A stretch of 64,000 nucleotides of DNA from Rudaea sp. 3F27F6 (GTDB lineage Bacteria > Pseudomonadota > Gammaproteobacteria > Xanthomonadales > Rhodanobacteraceae), in assembly GCF_005503555.1 (NCBI RefSeq), contig NZ_SCNG01000001.1:992001-1056000 (forward strand). Direction: 5' to 3'. Below, piece by piece: positions 18,657 to 26,830 of the stretch (within the stretch, counting starts at the first letter, position 1; each line of letters starts with the position of its first letter). The notes beneath the pieces were generated by a model that was not told the origin of the DNA, made no database searches, and was given only the letters and a program-made list of their open reading frames with translations. The translations under genes and the position numbers were made by a program.

Positions 18657-21194
18657 ATGCGTTTTTTCCGTCGTTTGCTTCGCTACGCCTTGATTTTCGG
18701 GCTGGTTTGCATCGTGCTTGGCGCGGTCGGGATCGGTGTCGTCTACTGGTTGATCGTGCCGCGTCTGCCGTCGGTCGACTCGCTACGCGACGTCACTCTG
18801 CAGGTGCCTCTGCGCATCTACAGTTCCGACAACAAGCTCATCGCGACCTACGGCGAGACGCGCCGCATCCCGGTCAGGATCGACGAAGTGCCGGCGCAGG
18901 TGAAGAACGCCTTCCTCGCCGCTGAAGACGCCAATTTCTATGCCCACCCCGGCGTCGACTACCAGGGCATCCTGCGCGCCTTCGGACTGATGATTTCCAA
19001 GCGCACTCTGCACGTGCCAGGCGGCAGCACGATTACTCAGCAGGTCGCGCGCGACTTCTTCTTGAGTTCCGAGGTCAGTCTGTCGCGCAAGGCGACCGAA
19101 ATCCTGCTTTCGTTCAAGATCGAGAACACGCTGAGCAAGGATCAGATTCTTGAGCTTTACTTGAACAAGATCTTCCTCGGCAACCGTGCCTACGGTGTCG
19201 CTGCTGCGGCAGAGTTCTACTATGGCAAGACGCTTGATCAACTCGATCTCGCCGAATCCGCAATGCTCGCCTCGCTGCCGAAGTTTCCCTCGACCGGCAA
19301 TCCGCTCAACAACCGTACGCGTGCGCTCGAACGCCGCCGCTACGTGCTCCAACGCATGGTCGAGAACGGCTATATCGACGAAGCCCAGTTCAAGTTGGCC
19401 GACGCTGAGCCGGAGCGCGCCTTCGCGCATGAGCCGCCGATCGAAGTCGAAGCGCCCTACATCGCCGAACTCGTGCGCCAGGAAGCCATCCAGCGCCTCG
19501 GCAACAACGCACTCACCGACGCCTACACGATCCGCACCACGATCGACTCGCGCAGCCAGACCGCGGCGAACGAAGCGGTGCGCAACGGCCTGATGTCCTA
19601 CGATCGGCGCCACGGCTGGCGCGGCCCCGAAGCGCACGTCGATCTCCCTTCCGACGCCTCGCCCGCCGATCTCGACAAGAAACTCGACGCGTTCCGCACC
19701 ACGTTCGGCCTCGTGCCCGGCATCGTCACGCAAACCGCGGAAAAGGAAGCTCACGTTCACCTCAACGACGGCCAGACCGTCGTGCTGAGCCTCGACGATA
19801 TCGCCTGGGCGCGCCGCTATCAGGACGAAACCAGCCGCGGTCCGGCACCGAAGCGCGTCGACGCTGCACTCAAGGTCGGCGATATCGTGCGCGTCGCACG
19901 CAGCACCGACCCGAAGAAGGACGGCCGCTGGCAGCTCGCGCAGATTCCCGCCGTGCAGGGCGCGCTCGTCGCGCTCGATCCCGAGGACGGTGCGGTGCGC
20001 GCCGAAGTCGGCGGCTTTTCGTTCGCGCGCAGCAAGTTCAACCGCGCCGTGCAGTCGTCGCGCAATCCGGGTTCCAGCTTCAAGCCGTTCTTTTACGCCG
20101 CCGCGTTCGAGCACGGTTTCACTCCCGCTTCGATCGTCAACGATGCGCCGGTGGTCTTTCCCGACCCGTCCAAACCGAGCGGACAATGGACGCCGAAGAA
20201 CGACGACGATTCATTTGCCGGCCCAATGCGCCTGCGCGAGGCGATGGTGCAGTCGAAGAACCTCGTGTCGGTCCGCCTGCTCGACGCGATCGGTATCCGC
20301 TACGCGCGCGAATTCGCCACACGCTTCGGCCTGACTCTCGAACAAGTGCCGCCGAATCTGTCGATGGCGCTCGGTACCGCGTCGGTGTCGCCAATGAACA
20401 TGGCACGCGCGTTCGCCGTCATCGCCAATGGCGGCTATCTTGTCGATCCGTATTTCGTCGACGCGATCTATGACCGCGACGGCAAGGAAGTCTACAAAGC
20501 GCAGCCTGCCCAGGCCTGCGCTCAATGCCCGGAGCGCGCCAACGATGACGGTCGCGTCGCCGCCACACCCGGCGCGCCCGCCACGCGAACGACGGTGGAC
20601 AACAACGGCGTGACCACCACTCAGAGCGGTATCTCGCCGATCGGCAGCGCGCAGGCCACGACCACCGCGCCGACGACGCCCGCGTCCGCGGTCAAACTCG
20701 CGCCGCGCACTCTCGACGCGCGCACTGCCTACCTGATCGGCTCGCTCCTGCGCGACGTGGTACGCCGCGGTACGGGCAGTGGTGCGATGGTGCTCAAGCG
20801 CAACGATCTGTTCGGCAAGACCGGTTCGACCAACGATCATCGCGACGGCTGGTTCGTCGGCTACAACCTGGATCTCGTCACCGCGGCCTGGATGGGCTTC
20901 GACGATTTCAGTTCGATGGGGCGTATCGAATTCGGCGCGCAGACCGCACTGCCGATCTGGATCGATTTCATGCGCGCCGCGCTCGAAGGCGTGCCCGAAA
21001 AACCGTTCGACATGCCGCCCGGCATCAGTACCGCACAGATCGACGCCGAAACCGGCCTGCTCGCTTCGCCGGGCGCCGAGCGCACGATTTCCGAAGTGTT
21101 CCGCACCGAAGATCTGACCCGCATCGCGAACAGCCCGAACCAGCCGACCGAGGCCGAGAAGAAGGTGCAGCAGGAAGCCTACGGAATTTTCTGA
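18657..21194 (+). CDS. mrcA: Penicillin-binding protein 1A (bifunctional transglycosylase/transpeptidase)
   Basis: The protein has 845 residues. An N-terminal membrane helix (YALIFGLVCIVLGAVGIGVV) is followed by a GT51 transglycosylase domain carrying the catalytic Glu in EDANFYAHPGVDYQG and the motif GGSTITQQVARDFF. An OB-like insertion typical of PBP1A covers about residues 310-430. The transpeptidase domain has the catalytic Ser in NPGSSFKP, the SKN triad and KTGS. A Thr/Ala-rich insert separates the SxN and KTG boxes. It polymerises and cross-links peptidoglycan at the outer face of the inner membrane. The stop codon overlaps the start of the next gene. Confidence 0.97.
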   Translation: MRFFRRLLRYALIFGLVCIVLGAVGIGVVYWLIVPRLPSVDSLRDVTLQVPLRIYSSDNKLIATYGETRRIPVRIDEVPAQVKNAFLAAEDANFYAHPGVDYQGILRAFGLMISKRTLHVPGGSTITQQVARDFFLSSEVSLSRKATEILLSFKIENTLSKDQILELYLNKIFLGNRAYGVAAAAEFYYGKTLDQLDLAESAMLASLPKFPSTGNPLNNRTRALERRRYVLQRMVENGYIDEAQFKLADAEPERAFAHEPPIEVEAPYIAELVRQEAIQRLGNNALTDAYTIRTTIDSRSQTAANEAVRNGLMSYDRRHGWRGPEAHVDLPSDASPADLDKKLDAFRTTFGLVPGIVTQTAEKEAHVHLNDGQTVVLSLDDIAWARRYQDETSRGPAPKRVDAALKVGDIVRVARSTDPKKDGRWQLAQIPAVQGALVALDPEDGAVRAEVGGFSFARSKFNRAVQSSRNPGSSFKPFFYAAAFEHGFTPASIVNDAPVVFPDPSKPSGQWTPKNDDDSFAGPMRLREAMVQSKNLVSVRLLDAIGIRYAREFATRFGLTLEQVPPNLSMALGTASVSPMNMARAFAVIANGGYLVDPYFVDAIYDRDGKEVYKAQPAQACAQCPERANDDGRVAATPGAPATRTTVDNNGVTTTQSGISPIGSAQATTTAPTTPASAVKLAPRTLDARTAYLIGSLLRDVVRRGTGSGAMVLKRNDLFGKTGSTNDHRDGWFVGYNLDLVTAAWMGFDDFSSMGRIEFGAQTALPIWIDFMRAALEGVPEKPFDMPPGISTAQIDAETGLLASPGAERTISEVFRTEDLTRIANSPNQPTEAEKKVQQEAYGIF

Positions 21195-21850
21195 TGCGCC
21201 AGCGCCGTGCCGATACCGGCGCGCGCCGCGGGCACGACCTCGGCGCGCTGCATCACGACCCGATCCGCGCGCGCATCGCCGCAGAAGCCGCGCGCCTGAT
21301 CAGCGAAACCGGTCTGCGCGACTATGCGCTGGCCAAACGCAAAGCCGCCGCACGCCTCGGTGTCAACGACGAATCCGCGCTGCCGAAGAATGTCGAGATC
21401 GATGCCGCGCTGCGCGAATATCAGCGCCTGTTTCACGCCGACGATCAACCGCAACGGTTGCGCATGTTGCGCGAAACTGCGATCGAAGCGATGCGATTTT
21501 TCTCGGCGTTCGAGCCGCGCCTCGTCGGCGCCGTCCTCGACGGGACAGCCGATGAGCATTCCGCCGTGTGTCTGCATCTCTTCAGCGACGATCCGGACGC
21601 GCCGGCGCGTCATCTCGACGAGCACGGTATCGACTATGAGACCGAGACGCGCCGCCTGCGTTTCGACAGAGAAGACGAAACGGATTTCCCCGTGCTGCAG
21701 TTCGTCGCCGACGATGCGGCCATCGACGTGACGATCTTCGCCTACGACGGCCTGCGCCAAGCGCCGCTCGACCGCATCGACGGCAGGCCAATGCAACGAG
21801 CGGCAGCAGCGTCGGTGCAAAGACTTCTGAACGAAGAAACCGCCCGCTAG
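21194..21850 (+). CDS. Conserved-looking protein of unknown function coupled to mrcA
   Basis: The protein has 218 residues, soluble, with no signal peptide or membrane helix. Its ATG shares one base with the mrcA stop (TGATG), so translation is probably coupled. The N-terminal third is helical and basic (IRARIAAEAARLISETGLRD, then YALAKRKAAARLGV). The C-terminal two thirds alternate strands and helices and contain several acidic runs (FSDDPDAP, REDETDFPVLQFVADD). I do not recognise a catalytic motif. Position behind mrcA hints at a cell-wall or division role, but that is only context. Confidence 0.8.
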   Translation: MRQRRADTGARRGHDLGALHHDPIRARIAAEAARLISETGLRDYALAKRKAAARLGVNDESALPKNVEIDAALREYQRLFHADDQPQRLRMLRETAIEAMRFFSAFEPRLVGAVLDGTADEHSAVCLHLFSDDPDAPARHLDEHGIDYETETRRLRFDREDETDFPVLQFVADDAAIDVTIFAYDGLRQAPLDRIDGRPMQRAAAASVQRLLNEETAR

Positions 21851-21909
21851 GGCGCCGTTGATTCCAGCCGCTCTTGCGGCTGCATCAGGCGAGAACTTGC
21901 TGGCGAAGC

Positions 21910-21932
21910 GGGGCGCGATGCATTCGCGCCCC
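21910..21932. other. Stem-loop between convergent genes
   Basis: GGGGCGCGA and TCGCGCCCC form a perfect 9-bp stem with a 5-base loop. The stem is extended by AAG/CTT after a one-base bulge. It lies between the ends of the rightward mrcA-linked gene and leftward gltA. There is no T-run on either strand, so termination is plausible but unproven. Confidence 0.4.
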
Positions 21933-21938
21933 TTCGAC

Positions 21939-23231
21939 TCAACGCTTGTCGAGCGGCACGTAGTCGCGATTCGTTGCGCCAGTGTAGATCTGGCGCGGAC
22001 GGCCGATCTTGGTGTCCTTGTCGTTGTGCTGCTCGAGCCAATGCGCGACCCAGCCCGCGGTGCGCGCGATCGCGAACATCACGGTGAACATTTCGGTCGG
22101 AATCTTCAACGCCTTGTAGATGATGCCCGAGTAGAAATCGACGTTCGGATAGAGCTTGCGCTCGACGAAATACGGATCCTTGAGCGCGACCTCTTCGAGT
22201 TTCATCGCCACGTCGAGCAGCGGATCGTTGACGCCGAGGTCGGCGAGCACCTTGTGGCACATCTCGCGAATGATCGTCGCGCGCGGATCGAAATTCTTGT
22301 AGACGCGATGGCCGAAGCCCATCAGGCGGAAGCCGGAGTTCTTGTCTTTCGCCTTCTCGACTGCCTTCGACACGTTGTCCGCCGTGCCAATCTCGCCGAG
22401 CATCTTGAGCACCGCTTCGTTCGCCCCGCCGTGCGCCGGGCCCCACAGTGCGGCGATGCCGGCAGCGACGCAGGCGTAGGGATTCGCGCCGGTCGAACCG
22501 ACCAGGCGCACGGTCGACGTCGAGGCATTCTGCTCGTGGTCGGCGTGCAGGATGAACAGCAGGTCGAGCGCCTTCGCCGCGACCGGCGAGAGCTGCAGCG
22601 GCTCGCTCGGCACCTCGAACATCATGTGCAGGAAACGAGTGACGTATTCCAGGTTATTGCGCGGGTAGCGCACCGGCCAGTCGATCGAGAAACGGTAGGC
22701 CGCGGCGGCCAGCGTCGGCATCTTCGCGATCAGGCGGAGCGCGGCAAGGCGGCGCTGCTCGGGATCGGCGATGTCGAGCGTATCGTGATAGAACGCCGAC
22801 AGTGTCGCGACCGAACCGCACAGCATCGCCATCGGATGCGCGTCGTAGCGGAAGCCGTTCAAGAAATGGCGCAGCGACTCATGCATCATCGTGTGATGCG
22901 TCACCTCGTCGTCGAACGCGCCGAACTGCGCTGCGGTCGGCAACTCGCCGTTGATCAGCAGGTAGGCGACCTCGAGAAAGCTCGACTGCTTGGCGAGCTG
23001 TTCGATCGGATAGCCGCGATAGAGCAGCACGCCCTTGTCGCCGTCGATGAAGGTGATCGCGCTGCGCGTGGACGCGGTTGAAACGAAGCCCGGATCGAAG
23101 GTGAAGTAGCCCGTTTCTTTGTTGAGTTTGGCGATATCGAGCGCCGGATCGCCGAGGCTGCCGGTGACGACCGGCAAAGCCGTGGATTTGTTCGCTGCGG
23201 AATCGGTCAACTGCACAGTCTGATCGGCCAC
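21939..23231 (-). CDS. gltA: Citrate synthase
   Basis: From a GTG at 23231 (AAGGAG 8 bp upstream) the product is 430 residues, the normal length of type II citrate synthases. An upstream in-frame ATG would add 35 residues of unrelated sequence. Active-site regions are present: [17 protein letters not shown] with the first catalytic His, [15 protein letters not shown] with the second, [15 protein letters not shown], and the Asp-containing segment near the C-terminus. It catalyses oxaloacetate plus acetyl-CoA to citrate at the entry of the TCA cycle in the cytoplasm. A gltA-rpmE2 neighbourhood is familiar from Lysobacterales genomes. Confidence 0.97.
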   Translation of the reverse strand: MADQTVQLTDSAANKSTALPVVTGSLGDPALDIAKLNKETGYFTFDPGFVSTASTRSAITFIDGDKGVLLYRGYPIEQLAKQSSFLEVAYLLINGELPTAAQFGAFDDEVTHHTMMHESLRHFLNGFRYDAHPMAMLCGSVATLSAFYHDTLDIADPEQRRLAALRLIAKMPTLAAAAYRFSIDWPVRYPRNNLEYVTRFLHMMFEVPSEPLQLSPVAAKALDLLFILHADHEQNASTSTVRLVGSTGANPYACVAAGIAALWGPAHGGANEAVLKMLGEIGTADNVSKAVEKAKDKNSGFRLMGFGHRVYKNFDPRATIIREMCHKVLADLGVNDPLLDVAMKLEEVALKDPYFVERKLYPNVDFYSGIIYKALKIPTEMFTVMFAIARTAGWVAHWLEQHNDKDTKIGRPRQIYTGATNRDYVPLDKR

Positions 23232-23436
23232 GTTAGGCTCCTTCTCTTCAGAAATAAGAAGCAGTGCGCGGGGTTGCCGAGGGGGCGCATCGTTCGATGG
23301 CGAGCTCGTTTGGGCTCGCGACGCTGCACTGCACAACCCACGCAGAATATCACACGGATGTTTGATTCCGCGTTACGAAATCATCATACGCAGGCGGGTT
23401 GAAAGGCACGGGATCGATGCAAGATGCAAACGACGA

Positions 23437-23457
23437 AAGCCGGCACTGGGCCGGCTT
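23437..23457 (-). terminator. Terminator hairpin downstream of rpmE2
   Basis: An 8-bp stem AAGCCGGC / GCCGGCTT with a 5-base loop lies 70 bp after the rpmE2 stop. It is followed on the minus strand by the T-rich TTCGTCGTTT. The rest of the 23232-23526 gap contains the gltA leader and nothing else recognised. Confidence 0.65.
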
Positions 23458-23526
23458 CGATATCGATCAAAAACACTGTCCGCGCCGGCGCAGGTTGCGC
23501 ACGACACGGAACAAGGCTTTCCGGGC

Positions 23527-23781
23527 TTACTTGCCCGCGGTGGCGCCGTAGCGCTTGCGGAACTTGTCGACGCGACCGCCGGAATCGACGATCTTGTGCT
23601 TGCCGGTGTAGAACGGGTGCGAGGCGCTGGAAATTTCGATCTTGATGACCGGATATTCCTGGCCGTCTTCCCACTTGATCGTTTCCTTGCTCGTCATCGT
23701 CGAACGCGTGAGGATCGCGAAGTTGGACGAGACATCCTGGAAGACCACAGGCTTGTATACGGGATGGATGTCGGCTTTCAT
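23527..23781 (-). CDS. rpmE2: 50S ribosomal protein L31 type B
   Basis: The protein has 84 residues. It starts [16 protein letters not shown] and contains the L31 signature [22 protein letters not shown]. There are no cysteines, so this is the zinc-independent type B paralogue. Type B L31 is often induced under zinc limitation through Zur. No Zur box was identified here, and no C+ type L31 is in the window, so it may be the only L31. Confidence 0.96.
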   Translation of the reverse strand: MKADIHPVYKPVVFQDVSSNFAILTRSTMTSKETIKWEDGQEYPVIKIEISSASHPFYTGKHKIVDSGGRVDKFRKRYGATAGK

Positions 23782-23822
23782 GGTTTAAGGCTCCGCGAAG
23801 CGGTGTTGCGCTGAGAAAAGAG

Positions 23823-23846
23823 GGCGATTTTAGCCCGAAAATCGCC
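23823..23846 (-). other. Perfect hairpin with T-rich flank just upstream of rpmE2
   Basis: GGCGATTTT and AAAATCGCC form a 9-bp perfect stem around AGCCCG. On the minus strand it is followed by CCTCTTTTCTC. It lies between tRNA-Met and rpmE2, both read leftward. It could terminate the tRNA transcript or be a leader hairpin of rpmE2. Confidence 0.45.
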
Positions 23847-23979
23847 AACAGCGCAAGATTCCGGCATCTCGACCGGATTCTGCCCTGTGCGGGCCGATTC
23901 TTAGGCGGTATTGCGACCGTACCGAAGTTCGAAGGGCTCGCGCCAAGCGCGAGTTCGTTCTTCTACGGTCCGATTCGAG

Positions 23980-24056
23980 TGGTGGCGATGGGTGGGCTCG
24001 AACCACCGACCCCAGCATTATGAGTGCTGTGCTCTAACCAGCTGAGCTACATCGCC
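23980..24056 (-). tRNA. tRNA-Met (anticodon CAT), elongator type, with encoded CCA
   Basis: The 77-nt gene folds into a full cloverleaf. The acceptor stem is GGCGATG/CATCGCC, the D-arm is GCTCAGCTGGTTAGAGC, the anticodon loop is CTCATAA, and the T-arm contains GGTTCGAGCC. A 3' ACCA is encoded. The first base of the acceptor pairs (G-C), unlike initiator tRNA-fMet, and the sequence resembles elongator tRNA-Met. A tRNA-Ile2 with a lysidine-modified CAT anticodon is less likely but cannot be formally excluded by eye. Confidence 0.95.
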
Positions 24057-24070
24057 AACGTTGCCGAATT

Positions 24071-24127
24071 GTACTGCATGACTGGGTATTACGAGTGCCG
24101 CGCTCCAACCGTCTGAGCTGTCCAGCC
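24071..24127 (-). pseudogene. Half-tRNA remnant (tRNA-Thr-like, anticodon loop CTCGTAA)
   Basis: Just upstream of tRNA-Met on the same strand is a sequence with an acceptor-like GGCTGGA, a complete D-arm (GCTCAGACGGTTGGAGC) and an anticodon arm whose loop is CTCGTAA, which would read as CGT (Thr). The anticodon stem has a mismatch, and no T-arm or 3' acceptor strand follows. The D-arm and anticodon arm fit too well for chance, so it is probably a degenerate tRNA. The rest of the 23782-24316 interval holds only tRNA-Met, the hairpin near 23835 and a CTCGCGC/GCGCGAG stem at 23937-23953. Confidence 0.6.
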
Positions 24128-24316
24128 GGAGTTTCGTGCTTTCGCGCGCCCGGGCTTTTGTGACGCCGGCCATCGGAAAGCCACGGAAATCCGCCCCGGC
24201 TTGCGCCGAAGGGGGCGTGATTGTTCGGATTCGCGCCGCGCATGTCAAGTAAATCCTCGCGGGTGCGGCGTTTTCCGCCGATTGCATTGCTCGCGCGGGC
24301 CGTCGAAAATGACTGC

Positions 24317-24961
24317 ATGCTTTCCCGTGCACTCTCCCTCCCCGACCGCATCCTGATCGAAGCCGAGCGCGCCCTCGGCACTGTTTTCGGCGCAGTTCCC
24401 GAAGCTTCGCGCCCGTCGCCGGCCATCGGTATGGCCGAGGCCGAACTGAACGAAGACGAGCGCCGTCACGCCGCCGGCCTGATGCGCGTGAACCACACCG
24501 GCGAAGTGTGCGCACAGGCGCTCTACTCCGGCCAGGCAGCGGTCGCACGCAATGCGGATACGCGCACGCAACTGCTCGAAGCCGCCGCCGAAGAAACCGA
24601 CCACCTTGCCTGGTGCGCGGATCGTCTCGATGCCTTGCACGATCGCCCGAGCCTACTCAATCCGCTTTGGTACGTGGGAAGTTTCGCGCTTGGCGCGATC
24701 GCCGCGCTGGTCAGCGACAAAGTGAGCCTCGGCTTCGTCGTCGAGACCGAGCGTCAGGTCGAAGCGCATCTCGGCGAGCACTTGGAAACACTGCCTGCCG
24801 CCGATACCGCGAGCCGCGCGGTCGTCGTTCAAATGAAGGAAGACGAGGCGCGGCACGGCCGCCATGCCCGCGAAGCCGGCGGCGTCGATCTGCCGCCGCC
24901 GATTCCCGCCCTGATGCGCCTCGCCAGCAACGCAATGAAGGCGGTGGCGTATCGCTTCTGA
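24317..24961 (+). CDS. coq7: 2-polyprenyl-3-methyl-6-methoxy-1,4-benzoquinone monooxygenase (Coq7)
   Basis: From the ATG at 24317 the protein has 214 residues, the usual bacterial Coq7 length. The ferritin-like di-iron ligands are visible: [17 protein letters not shown] (first Glu), [11 protein letters not shown] (ExxH) and [11 protein letters not shown] (second ExxH). It hydroxylates a late ubiquinone precursor at the membrane surface in aerobic ubiquinone biosynthesis. It stands alone rightward, with the tRNA genes leftward upstream. No strong Shine-Dalgarno was seen. Confidence 0.95.
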   Translation: MLSRALSLPDRILIEAERALGTVFGAVPEASRPSPAIGMAEAELNEDERRHAAGLMRVNHTGEVCAQALYSGQAAVARNADTRTQLLEAAAEETDHLAWCADRLDALHDRPSLLNPLWYVGSFALGAIAALVSDKVSLGFVVETERQVEAHLGEHLETLPAADTASRAVVVQMKEDEARHGRHAREAGGVDLPPPIPALMRLASNAMKAVAYRF

Positions 24962-25031
24962 GTCCGATCCGGGACCGCTTCCGACGCCGTCCCGGCCTGC
25001 GCATTGGGCCGAGCCGCTGCCCGGATTCGGC

Positions 25032-25487
25032 GTGGAAAATCTGCATCGTTTGAGTGACACGCTATATCGCAGTGCGCAGCCGCGCAGCCGCAACGTGCAG
25101 GCATTGGCCGAACTCGGCATTCGCACCGTCGTTTCGTTGCGCGCGTTCAACGGCGACGAACGCCGCTTCGCCGACAGCGGCATTGCGCTTGTGCGTTTCC
25201 GCATCAACACCTGGAACATCGACGACGCCGAGGTCGCACGCGCGCTCGCGACGATCGAGAAATCACAGAAACACGGACCAGTCCTGATCCATTGCTGGCA
25301 TGGCGCCGACCGCACCGGCGTCGTCTGCGCCGCCTACCGCATGGTCGTGCAGGACTGGAACAAGGACCAAGCGCGCGCCGAGATGTTCGACGGCGGCTTC
25401 GGCTACCACGCTGTGTGGCGCAATATTCCCACCTACATCGACCGCTTCGACATCGGGGCGATGCGGCAGCGACTGAAAGAGCGCTGA
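25032..25487 (+). CDS. Protein tyrosine/dual-specificity phosphatase family protein
   Basis: The protein has 151 residues from the GTG at 25032. The phosphatase P-loop HCWHGADRTG (C-x5-R) is at about residues 87-96, with an upstream Asp-containing loop (NTWNIDD) as a candidate general acid. The N-terminal ENLHRLSDTLYRSAQP is typical of small bacterial family members. In the same frame, codons from 24963 continue the family-like N-terminus (RPAHWAEPLPGFGVENLHR) with no ATG, GTG or TTG, so the true start may be non-canonical (CTG at 25017) or lost. It abuts the stop of puuD on the opposite strand. The substrate is unknown. Confidence 0.85.
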   Translation: MENLHRLSDTLYRSAQPRSRNVQALAELGIRTVVSLRAFNGDERRFADSGIALVRFRINTWNIDDAEVARALATIEKSQKHGPVLIHCWHGADRTGVVCAAYRMVVQDWNKDQARAEMFDGGFGYHAVWRNIPTYIDRFDIGAMRQRLKER

Positions 25488-26711
25488 TTACTTCGGCGCG
25501 CCGTCGCGCAACCAGGCGAGTACCGCTTCGCGTTCCGCATCGGTCATCTGGGTGATGTTGCCGACCGGCATCGTGCGCGTCGCAAGCTGGGTCTGCATGG
25601 CGACGGTGTGGGCAAAGATATGCTCGGGCGTGTCGAGTAGCACGCCTTTGGGTGCGGCAGGGAATCCGGCGAAGCTCGGTTTCGCCGCATGACAAGGCAC
25701 GCAGCGCTGATTGACGATGGATTGCACGTCGGCGAAACGCTGCGCGGCCGCGGCCGGATCGGCGACGACGCCTTGCGTATGCGCCACCGTACGCGGCGCA
25801 AGCGCGGCGATGGTGGCCACCAGCACAACCAGGCCGATAACGAGCGGCCATGGCGAGGTCTTGCCGCCGCGCTCGTGCGCTTTGTGGCGCATCACGAACC
25901 AGGTGCGGATCGCCGCGCCGGCCACGCTCATCGCGATCAGCACGAGCCAGTTCCACTTCGCCCCGTAAGTCAGCGCATAGTGATTGCTGATCATCACAAA
26001 CAGCACGGGCAGGGTGAAATAGGTGTTGTGCACCGAACGCTGCTTGCCGCGCAGGCCATAGACTGCATCGAGCGCCCGCCCCTCGGCCTTGGCGCGCACC
26101 ATCTCACGCTGGCCCGGAATAATGACGAAGAACACGTTCGCGACCATGATCGTGCCGATCATCGCGCCGTACAAAATGTAGGCGCCGCGGCCGCTGTAGA
26201 GCTGGCACAACGCCCAGGCCGCGATGCCGAGCATCAGCGCGACGAGCAGGCCGAGGGCACGTTCGTTGCGCTGGAAGAAGAATCGGCACAGCACGTCGTA
26301 GATCAGCCAGCCGGCGACGAGAAACGCCAGTGCGATGCCGATCGCGATGGGCTTGGACAAGGCCATCACCGACGAATCGATCAGATAAATCTCGGCCTGG
26401 CCGAAGTAGAGAAGGCAGAGCAGGAAGAAACCCGACAGCCAGGTCGTATACGCTTCCCAGTAGAACCAATGCAGCGGCTCGGGCAACTCCGCAGGCGCGG
26501 TTTTATACTTTTGTGCATTGTAGAAACCGCCGCCGTGTACAGCCCAGACTTCACCACCGACACCAGCGTCGATCAGTTCCTTGCGCTTCGGCGGCAACAG
26601 GGAATTGTCGAGCCAGACGAAATAGAACGAGGCGCCGATCCAGGCGATGCCGGTGATCAAATGAAGCCAGCGGCCCAGCAGATTGGCCCAATCGTAGAGG
26701 TAATCGATCAT
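25488..26711 (-). CDS. puuD: Urate hydroxylase PuuD (membrane protein with C-terminal cytochrome c domain)
   Basis: The protein has 407 residues. The N-terminal two thirds have about eight membrane helices with conserved His-containing segments (WLHLITGIAWIGASFYFVWLD, QRSVHNTYFTLP). The C-terminal domain (about residues 310-407) is a c-type cytochrome with the haem motif CVPCH and the later methionine segment TRTMPVGNITQMT. PuuD oxidises urate to 5-hydroxyisourate at the membrane and replaces soluble uricase. It is the last gene of the uraH-xdhA-xdhB-puuD series, which gives strong functional support. AAGG lies upstream of the ATG. Confidence 0.94.
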   Translation of the reverse strand: MIDYLYDWANLLGRWLHLITGIAWIGASFYFVWLDNSLLPPKRKELIDAGVGGEVWAVHGGGFYNAQKYKTAPAELPEPLHWFYWEAYTTWLSGFFLLCLLYFGQAEIYLIDSSVMALSKPIAIGIALAFLVAGWLIYDVLCRFFFQRNERALGLLVALMLGIAAWALCQLYSGRGAYILYGAMIGTIMVANVFFVIIPGQREMVRAKAEGRALDAVYGLRGKQRSVHNTYFTLPVLFVMISNHYALTYGAKWNWLVLIAMSVAGAAIRTWFVMRHKAHERGGKTSPWPLVIGLVVLVATIAALAPRTVAHTQGVVADPAAAAQRFADVQSIVNQRCVPCHAAKPSFAGFPAAPKGVLLDTPEHIFAHTVAMQTQLATRTMPVGNITQMTDAEREAVLAWLRDGAPK

Positions 26712-26742
26712 TGCCTTGGCTAATCGGAGAAGTAATTTTCAG

Positions 26743-26830
26743 CCACGGATTGACATGGACATGTACGGACAAAAGCTGCGGGCATGGCGCATCCACGCTT
26801 ATCTGTGTTCATCCGCGTTTATCCGTGTCC
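26743..26830. repeat. REP/MITE-like imperfect inverted repeat between puuD and xdhB
   Basis: The left arm (from CCACGGATTGACATGGAC at 26743) and the reverse complement of the right arm (GGACACGGATAAACGCGGATG, ending at 26830) match imperfectly. They share the periodic units CACGGAT, GGAT and ACAC, as in dispersed 'GGATAAACACGGAT' repeats seen in many environmental bacterial genomes. It overlaps the 3' end of xdhB: the right arm encodes the last residues LDTDKRG and the stop. No second copy occurs in this window. Confidence 0.6.
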
